64,000 nt of DNA from Perilla frutescens (taxonomy: Eukaryota; Streptophyta; Magnoliopsida; Lamiales; Lamiaceae). Positions within the stretch are counted from its first letter, which is position 1, and every line of letters begins with the position of its first letter. The notes under the pieces are model-generated. The model was not told the origin of the DNA. It did no database searches and saw only the letters and a list, made by a program, of their open reading frames with translations. Position numbers and translations under genes: made by a program. Of this stretch, positions 1 to 11,340 are shown piece by piece. The stretch spans positions 34,584,664-34,648,663 of the forward strand of contig BRKX01000006.1 of the NCBI GenBank assembly GCA_026008535.1. Direction: 5' to 3'.

Positions 1-1548
1 TCTTTTGAAACTTGTGCTTCATCGCTTCTCGAACGACTCGCAACTATAAGAAAGGGGATTACTTATTTAATCTATGTTCAAAGTGATTCTTAACAAATGA
101 TAACTTAAAGTTCACCCTATGTTAAAGCTTCTATTGTCTTATTTCTAAGTTCAAAACCTATAAAGGCATTTAACTTCTATAACGCTTCATCAGGGTCTTC
201 CGAAATTTTGTCAGGCGTTCATCGGTTGGTTGGGATGTCTTGACCAGATTTAGACTTCTATACCGCATCCTTGATGATTCACGATTCAGATGAGCATTCC
301 TCACTACTCGGAACTTCTTTAGCTCTAGGTGCTTGTTTGTAGTAAAACTCTTCATTTTCTTCCGGGTCACACAGGACTCACTTTGTGTCAATAGGCCCGG
401 AGGACCTGAAATTGCAATGATTCACCCGTGATGGTTGCTTCCTTCATTGTATTGGCTTGCCTGAGGTGACTATACTCTTCTGGTCTGATGGGCTGAACTC
501 TTGCGGTCAATGTTTAGAATTTTTGTAGGGCTTTCTTCAAATGATGAAGCTTCTTCTCTCTGGCATGATTCGCACGCAGTGTGAAGGGCTTACTTAACCA
601 CACACCTCTTGAGCTCTCTACCTATGGAACTTAATTCATAAAGCCCTTTTTAATCATACAAGAAAAACTTAGAATTCTTCTAAGTTCAAGCATCTATAGT
701 CTATGTTCTCGACCAAGCTCTATCTTTAAATTATCTATCCTCGATCCTTTACCTTAGTCATTCTCTATCCTTAGAATCATAATATTTACTAGCAGTATGA
801 AGTTACATAAACTGTGCGATCATGTTCATCATCATGTACTTGAACATTGTTGTGAACATGTAAGGTCAGAATGTAAAAACTTAAAGCAAGTAAAGAGCAC
901 GAGGTTGGTAACCCTATTTGATCAAATGATCTACATCAGGGGGACTTCACAAGCCTGTGAGAAGCAGTTTACTACTCCGTTGAATGGTTATAAAGGCTAT
1001 TACACGATTTAACCTCTTTCACTACCCAATTCAACCTCTTTCACTAAACTGAATTATGAGCTCTCCTCACAACCTAGAATCCCTCTAGTTTCCACAAGAA
1101 ATCTCTCCCGAGACTCCTCTAAGTGTGTATGAAAGTGAGTTTCAAACACAGACTAGAAACACAATGATCTCACTGATCAAACCTAGTCTACCCGAATACT
1201 ATATGATTCGAATATGAAGTCTTTTGACTCTCAGCCCTTTTGTGTATTCATAAAAATTCGTGTCATCTAAACTAGTCTGAATCCAGGCTATTTATAAACA
1301 ACAAATATAGCCTAAACAACGTAATCAGAAGTCCTTTTTTTACTAGAATTCAACAAGGAAACTTTTCCTTAATTAAATTAGACTTTTTAGATGTTTTCCT
1401 TGAATAGAAGTCCACCTTTCCTTCTTTGATCTTCATCACGAACAAGGCAACTTCTATTCTGAAACATCTATCTTGAATCTTCAGCTCCTGCTCTTTGATT
1501 CCAGCATGATACGTTTCTTGAAACTTCTCTGGACAACCGTGTACATGA
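1..1548 (-). mobile_element. SIRE-like copia 3' LTR, distal part (interrupted)
   Basis: Read on the minus strand this is the continuation of an LTR that starts at 14852, just after a polypurine tract, and is broken by the gypsy element at 1549-14676. The 5-bp repeat CATGA at 1544-1548 and 14677-14681 shows that the two halves were once joined. A TATA-like box lies at 1289-1298. No ORF of interest is present; the short ORFs are chance. The outer end of the LTR cannot be located, and part of the first ~700 bases may be flanking DNA. Assignment to the Sirevirus group rests on the env-like ORF at 15273-16061. Confidence 0.55.
1289..1298 (-). promoter_or_regulatory. TATA-like box of the SIRE-like LTR
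   Basis: The minus strand reads TTTATAAATA in an LTR context, a plausible core promoter for the interrupted copia element. Assigned by motif and position only. Confidence 0.4.
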
Positions 1549-2253
1549 TGTAACACCCTACAATTTTAGATATGGTTTAGAGGATTATTAAGAGCAATTA
1601 AATAGTTAAGGAAGTAATTTAAATAAGGTTTAAGTGAAGTCAGATGTCAGTCACGACTTTAGGGGTCAGCTTTCGTGAAATCGTCTTTTTGGAAATTTTG
1701 ATCTTAACTCTATTTTGGTCAATCTTGGTCTTGTTAGAAAGGTTTTAACTCATGAAGTATGCCAGTGTTCCCGGAATTTTATTCTAAAGTCATTTGAGTT
1801 CCCGGTGATGAAAAACGTATTTAAAGGGTGAATTAATAGTAACTTTTGCGTGAGTTCGTGTTTTGAGAAATTTATGAAATCCTCCTCATTGATTCGAGTC
1901 TTGTTCTGTCAGGCCCCTCTTATGGGAAATGACTCAAGGAATCATTCGCATTCACGAATTTCCATTCTGAGGTCAATCTAACGCTCGGGAGCAAAATCTG
2001 TCAGTCTGAGTGAATAGTAAAAAGTAATTCTGAAAAATGAATTTTAGCTCTTTTTCTTCTGACGACCCCATCTTCATCCTGAGTTAGGTTGGTTCATTAG
2101 TATTCGACCCAACGCGTCTCCTGGTATTTTCAGATTTCGTGTCTGAGGTCATTTGTATCTCGACATCGAATAAAGCAGCTTTTAACCAAACCCGGGGTAA
2201 CTTTTGCAGTGTTTATGCACTGGAGTTGCTTCTCAAGGAAACCAAGTCCCCAT

Positions 2254-2260
2254 CTATAAA
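2254..2260 (+). promoter_or_regulatory. TATA box in the Tekay-like 5' LTR
   Basis: CTATAAA here, matched by CTATAAATA near 12049 in the 3' LTR. It is followed by a C/T-rich stretch typical of a plant LTR transcription start. Motif-based inference. Confidence 0.45.
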
Positions 2261-3009
2261 CAGAAGGCCTCCCTTCACTCATTTGCATCTATTCAAATTC
2301 ATTTCCAAAGCTTTTGGAGAGTTGAGAGCTTAAGAGCTTGTGAGAAGTCAAAAATCTGTCGAAGTGAGGGACATTCTTCGTGAGTGTTCCTCCGAGACGA
2401 CGAGTGGAGTGGCGTGGAAGGGATGCAGTGAGGGAAAGTGCTAGGGCTGTTGTTGAGTTGTAGCAGGCGGCTCTGTCGCTATTGTGACTTGACGAGATGC
2501 TGAGCTAGCCACCTTCCTTGGACGCACCTGACTCCGTCCATTCTTATTCGTCGGTCTCGAATCCATTTTCTTTCTTGTCTTCTAAATTCTGCATTTATTT
2601 CGTTCTTCATGTTCTTCATGTTCTTCACTATTATTCATTTATTTTCCATCTAAAGTTAGTATTTCGATTCTTGTTAAATTCCGAGGTTAATTGCATTTTC
2701 ATTATATTGCTCGTTGTTATTCTCGTTATTATGTTCTCATCTTTATTTGTCGTAGTGAGCCTCATTTATTTCACTGAAGTTTTGTTCAAGTTATTCTTTA
2801 AGATTTCGTCGTTATTTCTAAGTGTTTGAGGAGAATTATCTTGTTATTCCGTTATAATGTCGATTTCTTTTAAGATTAAAGCATGTTCGTTTCTTTATTT
2901 TTTCAAAAGTGATAAGCCTTGTTTTGAAGTTTAAAACATCGAGAAAAGGGAGAGATGAATGAGTAACACCTCGACCAACACTTCGATCAAAAGTTTTGGA
3001 GGTTCGTGA

Positions 3010-3235
3010 AAGAGCACCGACCGTGCAAAGCCATGCAGAACTCACAGTATGAGTCTGGGAAACTAGCACGGACCGTGCAAGGATAGCATGGACCGTGCAA
3101 GGATAGCACAAACCGTGCTAGGGCTTGCACGGACCGTGATATCTTTGCACGGCCCGTGTCAGAAATTTGGGCGTTTTGATTCTCGCTCCATTAATTAGCA
3201 CGACCCATGCTATGCTTGCACGGCCCGTGTAAAGC
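3010..3235. repeat. Array of CACGG/CCGTG palindromes in the LTR
   Basis: About ten irregular copies of a short palindrome of the type GCACGGNCCGTGC, spaced 20-40 bp apart. A matching array occurs in the 3' LTR at about 12808-13030. Each unit is self-complementary around its centre. It could bind a dimeric factor or form hairpins; no function can be shown here. Confidence 0.7.
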
Positions 3236-4829
3236 TTCTACCACCATGTTTTTTCCCCATTTCTGTTCTAAACTCGAGACTTTCAAACCCTCATATTTTC
3301 AAAAGGTTCTAAAGTCGTGCAATCTGTGTTTAAGTCGTAGTTAAGGTGAGAAGATTAGACGTAGTTTAATTTCATGTTAGTCATTCGAATTCTTCGAATG
3401 AGGCCACTAAGTCGATGATTCGATTTTTGTAGGAGGAAGTGAGCCATGTGGAAACCCGGAGAAGGATCATTAACTCATTGTTTCATCTTCTATCCAGTAG
3501 TCGAGGTGGGTAAATCTATACTCATCTAAAGTTTGAGCTAATAAGCTCTAGAAGCATGTTAGGGTAAAGGAGATATCCAATAAAACATTTTTCCTCTACC
3601 TGATTGATCTCTATACAAGGAAGGAAAGGAAGATATTATGTGTTGTTTGAGCTCTCGAGCATGTTTAGATATGCTAGAAATGATTAAGTATTGTTTATGT
3701 TAGCATGAGATAATTAGAATTGCTTTAATTGCAATTATGTGTATGCGCGTTCATTTCCTCGTATCTCAATGTTGGATTTTGCTAAAGTTTATTTAGCTAA
3801 GCATTTCCTTTTAAGGTAGTGATAAATCCCTTATAAGCCGAAATCATGCTTAATTAAAAGATTAGCCGTAGACGTTTACTCTAGGCTCGATAATTCTAGT
3901 AAGATTAAGGAAGCTAAGGAATTAAGTTAAGGATTAAGGATAAGGAATGAAGGCTAAGTTAAGAGAGGAAGGAAATTAAGGAAAGGAAGGAATGTTAAGG
4001 AAGTTAAGTTAAGAAAAGGAGAACCTAGTTTCATTATAATCAGGACTTGAGCTCAGATTTCATGATCTTTGATCATTAAAGTGAGTCACTGTTGGGTTAA
4101 TTCCCTTGCAAACTCATTTGGATATTTGAGGTAACCCCTCTTCTATCCTCTGGCATGCCTAAGGGTGCAGTTGACAACAGGTTTTAGCCAGGATGGGCCC
4201 AAAAGAAAAGGAAAAGGTTTTACGGATATGGAGAGGGCTTTTGCGTTTTGCTCTCCATATACCGTCAGTTGATTATTAGATATATTGAAGTTTATTAAAG
4301 TGTTTTTATTAAAACCCACTGAGTACATTAGTGCTCACGCCCCCTCTTTTCAAATGTTTTCAGGTTGAGATGCTGAGGATGTCGGTGGCTGTGGATGTCG
4401 GTTGGCTGCCAAGATTGTTTTGCTATAGTATAAGTTTCTTTTGAAATTCCATGATGTTTCTGCTACTCTGATACACTCGTATTAATTCCTAAATTATACT
4501 ATGTTTATTGAGATTCTACAAATATTCCCCAGATATGATTATATATATATATAAGTGATGCATATTAAAGTTCTATTCCTGCTTCTTGAGTATATTTTCG
4601 TTTCTCCTATTAGAGGCTTGTGCACGTTGATATCTGTTTATTTGCTTTGATCTATGAATGGGTCTATGCTTGTTGGTATCTGATTAGTTAGTCTGTTCAT
4701 TTCACTAAGCATGTTTCCTTCTTAATCAAGTAAACCTTCTTTGAATAATCTTCCATTCTTGTATTAATCCCTTAATTAACACCCCGTCCCCATTCGTTAA
4801 TTCCCCTCTCGGGACTGGGCTGTTACAGT

Positions 4830-4841
4830 TGGTATCAGAGC
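4830..4841 (+). other. Primer-binding site (initiator tRNA-Met)
   Basis: TGGTATCAGAGC lies 2 bp after the 5' LTR. It is complementary to the 3' end of plant initiator tRNA-Met, the usual primer for Ty3/gypsy and copia elements. Confidence 0.9.
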
Positions 4842-5378
4842 GAGGTTTGCAACTCTGTAGACCTGTCTCTTTGTTTAAGTTAAGCTAAGTGTTTATGTGC
4901 ATGTGAATTGTTTTGTGATAAGTTACAACAGCAACCCACAACTCGCCATCACCCTCATATCTTCCACCAAAAAGTAAGGTATGGTAGTATAGAGACTTTG
5001 GATTTTGGATTCATGGATTTTGGAATGTAGGGAATGAAAGATTTGAGTAAGCATACCTCTGTTATGAATAAGGGAAAACCGTGAGAATGAAATTTTGAGT
5101 AAAAAGTGTTCGGGTAAGATGATTTACTGAGATTAAAAAGTTTTTGAAAAGAGTTCTTGATCAGAAAGAAAAGGTTTAATCCATTCTCAAAGTTTTGTCT
5201 AAAAAGGTAAAAGTTTGGTTTAAAGACTTTGGGCACCAATTTTTTTTTATAAATGTCTACTGCTTAAAGAAACTAAGCATGCAAGATAAGTTGTCTGAAT
5301 CTAGATGATAGCATGACCTCAGGAGAACCTTAGGTCTCCCATTTTATGATCTAGACTGATTAAGCTTCCTGTTTCTAG

Positions 5379-6058
5379 ATGGCCAAGAGTCGTTTGACCG
5401 CTAGGAATAATGTGCCTCTTTTCCACCCTGTGCAAGAGAGGAATGGCTTTGGAGGAATACCAAGAAATGTATCCGACTTGGAAACATGCATCCGCATGTG
5501 TGAGCAAACATTGCCTGCTTGGAGGCCAGCAATGTATCGCATCCTGCAGAGCACCATCACCCATGATCCCGAGATGTATACTGTAATCGGGAATTTGACG
5601 GAGTTCTCCTCAACTTTAATGGCTCGTTGGGTGTCAGAGTATGGCCACGAAAAGGCTCTAGCCGAGCAACAAACCGCCGAGCAAAATCCCTCTCTCGTGG
5701 TAGAACCAGAACTGCAAAGGGCAACTCTCAATAGTCTCCCTGGATTTTGAAGCACCGCGCCCCATACTGAAGGAACCTCCAAAGAGGAACCCTCAAATGT
5801 TCGGATCGTAAATCATACCAAATCCCTATTCTCCTGCACATATTAAGTACACCAGTGGGCCCCTGTATATCAAACATTTGCCCCTCAGGGTCTGGGACAG
5901 TGTATGCCTTATCAGTTCCCCGAAGGAAGCTTGAGGAAATTCAAGTTCAAAGTCCCAGAGACAGATGAAGATGAGGAAGAAGAGGACCCAGAGGAGGAAG
6001 GTGAGGAAGAGGTGGGATCATCATGCAAAAGGAAAGGAAAGGGCCCAGCGTATAGTTA
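5379..6058 (+). pseudogene. ORF in gag position, not recognisable as Gag, with acidic tail
   Basis: A reading frame of 123 codons runs from the ATG at 5379 to a TGA at 5748. Coding character resumes in another frame at about 5910-6058, with a strongly acidic Asp/Glu run followed by a Lys/Arg-rich end and a stop. A decayed protein of roughly 220 residues with an acidic C-terminus is therefore likely. It lies where Gag should be, but I see no zinc knuckle (CX2CX4HX4C) and no protease motif before RT starts near 6990. It may be a diverged Gag or an extra ORF in an element that lost gag-pro. Function unknown. Confidence 0.45.
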
Positions 6059-6941
6059 AGCTTTAGAAGTAGGTAAAAGAGATGTTGATGTTAGAACACC
6101 TTGCGGATCTGTTTGTCCATTTATCCGCTTTAATCCAGATCTTATTCTGTAAATGTATTAATCAACCCTTTAGATTTTAATAGCGGCAGTAATTCTCCGA
6201 AAAGGCTACCCTATTTTCGGATGTAACCAAGAACCTCTTTCTTATTAATGCCAAAAGTCCTCTTAATGAGACAATTTTCTCGCTTTGCTTGATCTATCTT
6301 GCGTAATCTAAAGACCTTATCGAAATGTATTTTGTTTTGCTTTGTGCAAATCCAAGCGAGCAAGTTCCGAACCACGGCTCGAGAGCCGAGAGTGTGTTTC
6401 TGAAAACATAACTCTCCATCTTTTAAGTACGGTTCTCAGTTGCTAATCGTTGAATTTCTTCCATACCCTTGTTATGTGCAAGAACCCCTTTTGAGTTTAT
6501 AAGTCCTCTGAAAAGACAATGTTTTTAGCATAGATAACCCGGTGTTATATCTCTTCCAGCTTTTGAACTTGTTAAAGAATTATTGATCAAGTTGAAGCCC
6601 TCACTCAGAGGCATTCATTTTATTTTGTTCCCACTCATAGAGCTCGAGTGTGGACCGTTGAATAAAGTAGAAAGTATAAAGCAATATTTTTTTTAGTCAT
6701 TGTTAGAAGAATAGGAGATAGTAGTCCCAATAGGAAGTAGAATCCAAATAGTGCTAGTTAGTGCTCTCTTAATAGGATGTACATTTGTAAAGGAATTATT
6801 TTCAGCTCATTATGTTTAAGAGGTGATCTAAGGAATGGCGTCATGAAAGTTCTGAGCTTACGCTCAAGGTCCAAACATGCGATCTTTATGCCTGCAAGCG
6901 ATGGTGACCTCCAGCAGAAGCTATAAAGTCAGAATACCACC
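6059..6941. other. Internal gypsy DNA without a recognisable gene
   Basis: About 880 bp between the gag-position ORF and the RT fragment. No frame resembles an aspartic protease or zinc knuckle. It probably reflects loss or extreme decay of gag-pro, or unrelated filler. Confidence 0.6.
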
Positions 6942-7875
6942 TTGAGAAGAAAAGACGGCTGCGACGAACAAAGAGGAATGAGAGTTGCAATAGAAAGCAT
7001 TTCGTTCATAAGAAAATTTCCAAACGTATCTCCGAAGGAGCTGCCAGGATTACCCCTACATAGACAAGTGGAATTCACTATCAATTTGGAACCAGGAGTT
7101 GTACCAGTTTCGAAAGCCCCTTACAGAATGACGTCTAAGGAGTTGCAAGAACTCTAGGTTCAACTGCAAAAGTTATTAGACCAAGGTTTTATCTAACCTA
7201 GTGTGTTGCCCTGGGGAGCTCCAATCTTCTTCGTGAAGAAGAAGGACGGCACATTGAGAATCTGCATCGACTATAGAGAGTTGAATAAGTTGACCATCAA
7301 GAATTGATACCCTCTCCCAAGGATAGACAATCTCTTTGATCAGTTTAAGGGAACAAGTGTTTTCTCCAAGATGGACTTAAGGTCTGGGTATCACCAGCTG
7401 AAGATCCGAAAAGAAGATATCCCTAAAACCGCTTTTAGGACTTACTATGGTCATTACGAGTTTGTAGTAATACCATTTGGTTTGATCAACGGCCCAGCAA
7501 TGTTCATGGATTTAAAGAACTGGGTATTTCACCCGTATTTTGATAAGTTTGTGCTAGTTTTCATAGATGATATTCTCTTCTATTGACAGGACGAAGAGGA
7601 ACACCAAAAGCACCTAAGAGTGGTACTGGAGACATTAAAAAGAGAAAGGCTTTACGCTAAGTTTAGTAAGTGTGAGTTTTTTCTCAAGGAGGTGATGTTT
7701 CTAGGTTATATTGTATCAGCAGAAGAAATTAAGGTGGACCCGGCTAAGATTGAAGCGGCTAGCAATTGGAAGTCTCCAAGGAGCATGAATGAGATAAGAA
7801 GTTTTCTAGGAATCACGGGATACTATCGTAGATTCATAAAAGGATTCTCATCCATATCTAAGCCCATGATGCGAT
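6942..7875 (+). pseudogene. Ty3/gypsy reverse transcriptase, degenerate
   Basis: The RT N-terminus is seen at 7020-7157 (ELPGLP and the KAPYRM motif). It continues after a stop into [20 protein letters not shown], the DLRSGYHQ motif, KTAFRT and the catalytic block FIDDIL near 7565. The connection to RNase H ([18 protein letters not shown]) ends at the inserted LTR at 7876. Stops at about 7155, 7194, 7304 and 7585 break the frame, so no active enzyme can be made. Motifs match chromoviruses of the Tekay type. Confidence 0.85.
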
Positions 7876-9315
7876 TGTTGGGGTTTTTTCGAATTAAACC
7901 ACCGCAGGATCATTTGGTTGTTCATTAATCCATGTGCATACATATCATATTTTTATGTTCATGCATGTTTATACACGTCAAGTACAAAACCATGCAAAAC
8001 GAATCTAATAAAGCGGAAAATATAGATTCGAATTTCTTACAATTGTTAGACGGTCTGAGGACAAGATTACAGATCTAATCTTGCTGTGGAATGAAACAAA
8101 ATCGACACCCCTTTTCTCTCCACTGAAAATGACGACCTCGACTAATATTCTACTCCTAGATCTTCTATTGTATTCATGGACTGTATCTAGATTCAGGGTG
8201 GGCTGAAATCTACTAGATCGGTATGGAATCTGTGGAGATAAAAAGAACACAAGAGGGGCTGATTTTGCAGTAGTTAATTTTGAACTCCCCACCCTCTTAC
8301 TTATAAGGGGTGGTCGAAATTCAATGTCCCAACCCTACTGAGTTTGGGCCTCTATCTCTTTTTCCATCTCTAGTCCATTAATTAAAGTCATATTAGGCTA
8401 CAACAGGGATCTAGAAGAATATTAAATTGGCCCACTAATTTATTTAATATTCAATATCTAATAAACTTAGGATATAATTAAATAAATTAAGTATTACTTT
8501 TATTCCACTAAGGAAGTAATACTGACCTACCAATTTAATACATATTTACGAATATGATGTCTCCTTTAGTTCAGCCATTCCCCGTGTTTAAGATATAATG
8601 TTTATTAATTAATTATGTTAGCCTCTGATAGCTATAATTAATTAACATCTAAAACCTTGAGTAGTACCACACAAGCTTTATCATGTACGAAATAAACTCC
8701 ACCTGCAAGGTTTCAACATGAACTTGTGTTTCCTCAAGACAACATCATCAACTTGGCGTATCAGGACACGAAGCTCATGCATACTGCACGACACATCATG
8801 CATACACTGTTATTACCCAAGATATCGAGTTTATTGTTCTACAAAAAGATCTCACTCATTGATAAATCAAAGTAATAAACAACGCACATATATGCTCGCT
8901 AATATCACATGAGTTCAAAACTCAAACTCTGTGGATCTTTATTCTCTCACTAACTAGGTCAGAGAAAGAGAATAGTATCCTATCGTGATCCTCCTCAATA
9001 CACTAACAAGTGTACTAGAATAATTAGTTAGCCAAGATAAACTAACTTATCAGATTATTCTACGATTTACCGATGGTGTATTCAGGACCATCTAAGCCGT
9101 GAGCTCTTTAATACAATACAAGATTCTAATGATATGATCTTACCGTGTGTCTCCCCACACCATATCATCTACAATGTAAGTATATGGAACATTGCATTGA
9201 ATAATTATATAAGATAATCTAAATGCAAATAGTGACTGCAATAACTTTCAATTCATATCATCATATCATCAGAAAAGTATATAAAGACATGTCTTTCGAG
9301 TATATAAAAATAACA
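7876..9315. repeat. Probable solo LTR inserted in gypsy pol
   Basis: A 1440-bp segment starting TGTTGGGG and ending AATAACA, so it has TG...CA ends and TGTT/AACA terminal inverted bases. It interrupts the RNase H domain: the protein frame stops before 7876 and resumes at 9320. Flanking 5-mers are GCGAT and ATGAT, which differ only by transitions, consistent with a decayed duplication. No internal coding region is present. Best read as a solo LTR of a copia-type element with 1-2 kb LTRs; a large non-autonomous element is the alternative. Confidence 0.65.
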
Positions 9316-11303
9316 ATGATTGATTAAGAAGGACTCCATGTTTAGGTGGATGCCCGAGTGTGAGAAAAGTTTCCAAACCTTGAAGAAGATGCTAACCACA
9401 GCCCTAGTGTTGGCCATTCCAGAAGGGAATGAAGACTTCATGGATTATGCAGATGCGTCAAGGAAGGGATTAGGATGTGTGCTGATGCAAAGAGGAAAGG
9501 TGATTGCTTATGCTTTGAGGCAGCTTAAGAATCACCAGCAGAACTATCTTACGCATGATTTAGAGCTAGCAGCGGTTGTTCATGCGCTAAAGATCTGGTG
9601 GCACTATCTCTACGGAGCTAAGTGTGAGATTTTCTCAGATCACAAGAGCCTGAAGTATTTCTTCGAGTAAAAGGATCTTAACATGAGGCAGAGAAGATGG
9701 TTAGAACTCGTCAAAGATTATAACTGCACGATTCACTACCACCCAGGCAAGGTGAATGTGGTAGCTAATTTCCTAAGTAGGAAAGAAAAGGTAGAGTTAG
9801 GACTCATTCAGGTCCAGGAGGACCTTCGCAAGTAGTTCAAAAAGTTGAGAATCGAGGTGCTAACACCACCTGAAACCATTCAAGCCCAGATCGCTACGAT
9901 AGTTGCTCAGCCCGACCTAAGGTAAATGATAGTTGAAGCCCAGAAAGGAGACGAGTTTCTCGAGAAGAAAAGACTAGAAGCACGGTCAGATACCTCGCAA
10001 GACTTTACGGAGGCTGCCGATAACGCACTCTTATTCAAAGGAAAGCTATGTGTGCCAAATAAGGAAGAACTGGAGGAGGAAATCATGTGCGAAGCACATG
10101 ACACGCCATGTACAGCACATCCCGGAAGCACCAAGATGTATCAAGACCTCAAGAGGAATTTCTAGTAGAATAACATGAAGAGAGAGGTAGCCGCCTTCAT
10201 AGAAAGGTGTTTGAATTTTCGGCAACTGAAGGCCCTTTATCCGAAATAAAGGTTGCTCCAACCCTTAGAAATCCCCGAGTGAAAGTGAGATCATATTAAT
10301 ATGGACTTTGTGTAGGTTTACCAAAGTCTAAGTGGGGTTATACCGCTATCTAGGTAATCGTCGATCGATTATCGAAAGTCACACATTTCATAGCTGTTAA
10401 GATGTCGGATGGGCTAGATTAATTAGCCTATATATATATATATTAGAGAAGTTGTCCACCTGTACGATATGCCAGTCTCGATCACGTCCAATCATGACAT
10501 GAGGTTCACGTCGAGATTTTGAGAAGCCTACAAGAAGCCATGGGATCAAAGCTCAATTTCAGCACAGCCTTTCATCCCCAGACGGATGGCCAGTCCGAAA
10601 GGACTATCCAGATTTTGGAGGACATGCTTAGAGGAGTAGTCATTGATTAAGGAAGCAGCTGGGAGGAGCTACTGTCTTTGGTAGATTTTGCGTACAACAA
10701 CAGCTACCAATCATCGATCGACATGGCCCTTATGAAGCCCTGTATGAAAAGAAATATAGGTCACCCTTTTGTTGGGACGAAGATGGAGAGAGAAAGATAC
10801 TTGGACCTGAGATGGTCCAGGAAGCGGTCTAGAAGATTGAGCTAATTCACCAGCAAATCAAGGAGGCTCAAGTTAGACAGAAGGCTTATGTAAATATAAG
10901 AAGGACAGAGCTCACTTTCGACGTTGGAGATAATGTATTCCTGAAGGCATCTCCGTCCAGAGGAATGGTTTGTTTTAGCAAAAAAAATAAGCTAAGGCCC
11001 ATATTTATTGCACCTTTTGAAATTTAGAGAAGGTGAATAAAGTAGCCTACAGGTTGGCCTTACCACCCAACCTAAGTGACGTTCATGATGTCTTTCATGT
11101 CTCAATGTTGAGAAAGTGCTTGTTTGATCCAAAATACGTGATTGATAAGGAAGAGATAGTCCTGAATGAGGACTCAGAAGTTAAGGAATAAGGAAATCAG
11201 TCTTGTAAAGGTAATCTGGAACCATCATGGTTCGGAGGAAACAACCTGGGAGCTCGAATCCGAACTACTCAAGAAGTACCCTGATAACCATTATCATGGT
11301 CAG
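9316..11303 (+). pseudogene. Ty3/gypsy RNase H and integrase, degenerate
   Basis: RNase H resumes at 9320 with the [31 protein letters not shown] and SDHKSLKYF blocks, stops at 9668, then continues with MRQRRWLEL and HYHPGK. The integrase zinc-binding region follows at about 9930-10260 (an HPG motif and a CLNF remnant of the usual cysteine pair). The core near 10290-10700 is riddled with stops. The C-terminal region at about 11080-11300 (DVFHVSMLRKC, then a WELE-type motif) is recognisable in shifted frames. A TA-repeat insertion lies near 10431. Not functional. Confidence 0.8.
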
Positions 11304-11320
11304 TAAATTTCAGGATGAAA

Positions 11321-11340
11321 TTTCTTTAAGGGGGGTAAGA
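11321..11340 (+). other. Polypurine tract of the Tekay-like element
   Basis: A purine-rich run containing AAGGGGGGTAAGA lies immediately before the 3' LTR start TGTAACACCC at 11341. It would prime plus-strand synthesis. Confidence 0.85.

Larger units (their letters stand above)
1549..4827 (+). repeat. 5' LTR of the Tekay-like element
   Basis: 3279 bp, starting TGTAACACCC and ending TGTTACA, directly followed by a primer-binding site. It aligns along its length with 11341-14676, with scattered substitutions and small indels. It contains a TATA box near 2254, an array of CACGG/CCGTG palindromes (about 3010-3235), and a purine-rich run of AAGTTAAGGAA-like units around 3900-4010. Confidence 0.9.

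Noticed and set aside
2836..3111. 91-codon minus-strand ORF in the gypsy LTR
   Set aside because: It overlaps the CACGG/CCGTG repeat array, is not kept in the same form in the other LTR, and shows no known motif.
5319..5782. Minus-strand ORFs opposite the gag-position ORF
   Set aside because: They are shadows of the plus-strand frame; the plus frame has the element's orientation and joins the acidic tail.
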